From assembly GCA_018060905.1 (NCBI GenBank), contig JAGOVD010000027.1, positions 1-5,877 of the forward strand: 5,877 nt of DNA. Direction: 5' to 3'. The position numbers were made by a program, and so were the translations under genes. Of the stretch, positions 5,321-5,877 are shown piece by piece (within the stretch, counting starts at the first letter, position 1; each line of letters opens with the position of its first letter). The stretch is from Minisyncoccota bacterium. Its GTDB lineage: Bacteria > Patescibacteriota > Minisyncoccia > Phycocordibacterales > UBA9973. Under the pieces are notes generated by a model. The model ran no database searches, was not told the DNA's origin, and saw nothing but the letters and a program-made list of their open reading frames with translations.

Positions 5321-5877
5321 ATGAAACCCATTCTCAAAACACTCCCGAACGGCTTGCGGTTGCTCGTCATTCCACAACCAGCAGCGCTCACGGCGACAGC
5401 ACTTGTGCTTGTTGGTACTGGGTCAGTGTACGAGAGCAAGGAAGAGAGCGGGCTCTCGCACTTCCTCGAGCATATGTGTTTCAAGGGGACCGAGAAGCTT
5501 CCAACCGCCAAGATGATTGGCGAGAGCTTCGAAGGAATCGGTGCAATATCAAACGCATTCACGTCGACTGAATACACCGGCTACTTTGCCAAAGGTATTC
5601 CTAAAAATGTGCCGACATTCCTCGAAGTCCTCAGTGATATCTATCTCCACTCTACACTTCCCGAAGCTGAGATTCAGAAAGAACGCGGTGTCATCATCGA
5701 AGAGATCAACATGTACGAAGACATGCCCCAGCAAAAAGTGGGAGAAACACTCATGCGTCTCATGTACGGAGACCAACCCGCAGGGTGGTCTATTGCCGGC
5801 ACCAAAGAAAACGTCTCAGGATTTACCCGTAAAGATTTCGTCGCGTACAAAGCCAAGCACTACCATGCAGAGAACAC
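5321..5877 (+). CDS. M16-family zinc metallopeptidase, N-terminal part (cut by window end)
   Basis: The reading frame runs from ATG 5321 off the window edge, giving 185 complete codons of a protein that should be about 400-430 residues. It opens MKPILKTLPNGLRLLVIPQP, the typical M16 start, followed by LVGTGSVYESKEESGLSHFLEHMCFKGTEK. The inverted zinc motif H-x-x-E-H is at His47, Glu50 and His51: the histidines bind zinc and Glu50 is the catalytic base. The third ligand is Glu127 or Glu128, within RGVIIEEI about 76 residues on, as expected for active M16B enzymes related to the mitochondrial processing peptidase beta subunit and bacterial YmxG-type proteins. No signal peptide is seen, so a cytoplasmic location is likely; substrates are unknown. 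The fit to the family N-terminus supports the start despite the absent Shine-Dalgarno. GC resembles glyS and recO rather than the gene just before it. Confidence 0.93.
   Translation, partial: MKPILKTLPNGLRLLVIPQPAALTATALVLVGTGSVYESKEESGLSHFLEHMCFKGTEKLPTAKMIGESFEGIGAISNAFTSTEYTGYFAKGIPKNVPTFLEVLSDIYLHSTLPEAEIQKERGVIIEEINMYEDMPQQKVGETLMRLMYGDQPAGWSIAGTKENVSGFTRKDFVAYKAKHYHAEN

Noticed and set aside
5284..5571. 95-residue + frame over the start of the peptidase gene
   Set aside because: The overlapping frame from 5321 encodes a clear M16 N-terminus with HFLEH and runs off the window, so this is a shadow.

Overview
The window is a compact, single-strand gene array: five complete or near-complete genes and the start of a sixth, all on the + strand. 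It most resembles a Candidate Phyla Radiation (Patescibacteria, Parcubacteria-like) genome. The evidence is a short RecO with no zinc-finger cysteines, an alpha2-type glycyl-tRNA synthetase, two single-pass surface proteins of the kind common in those genomes, very small gene gaps, and no recognisable Shine-Dalgarno sequence before any of the five starts whose upstream DNA is visible. The lineage is inferred from style. No rRNA or other phylogenetic marker is present. All complete genes end in TAA or TAG and the recognised ones read through at family length with no in-frame TGA, so nothing suggests the UGA=Gly code of Gracilibacteria/Absconditabacteria.

Layout: (1) 3-821, an AT-rich, highly charged, probably disordered protein of unknown function. 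(2) 825-1397, recO, three bases downstream, with a sharp rise in GC. (3) 1412-3307, a 631-residue membrane-anchored protein with several Ig-like/DUF11-like beta-sandwich modules outside the cell. (4) 3314-4651, glycyl-tRNA synthetase. (5) 4668-5258, a 196-residue protein with a prepilin-like N-terminus and a six-cysteine extracellular domain, again AT-rich. (6) 5321 to the window end, the N-terminal part of an M16 zinc metallopeptidase with an HFLEH active site. The longest non-coding gap is 62 bases (5259-5320). No tRNA, rRNA, CRISPR array, insertion sequence or convincing rho-independent terminator was found.

Expression: the two surface-protein genes (1412 and 4668) each have the same TATACT -10 box, inside a shared AGRGTATACT decamer, only 6-7 bases before the ATG. 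That spacing puts the transcription start at or next to the start codon, so both mRNAs are probably leaderless. The glycyl-tRNA synthetase gene lies 6 bases after the 631-residue gene and probably rides on its transcript. recO follows the first gene by 3 bases and is probably co-transcribed with it.

The genes do not form an obvious pathway: DNA repair, translation, surface proteins and proteolysis are mixed, as is usual in small CPR genomes. I see no clearly new multi-gene system. The most interesting items are the paired leaderless promoter motif, the modular surface protein, the Cys-rich pilin-like protein, and the charged first protein with a repeated L-x-x-N-x-[IV]-D-W-x-K motif.
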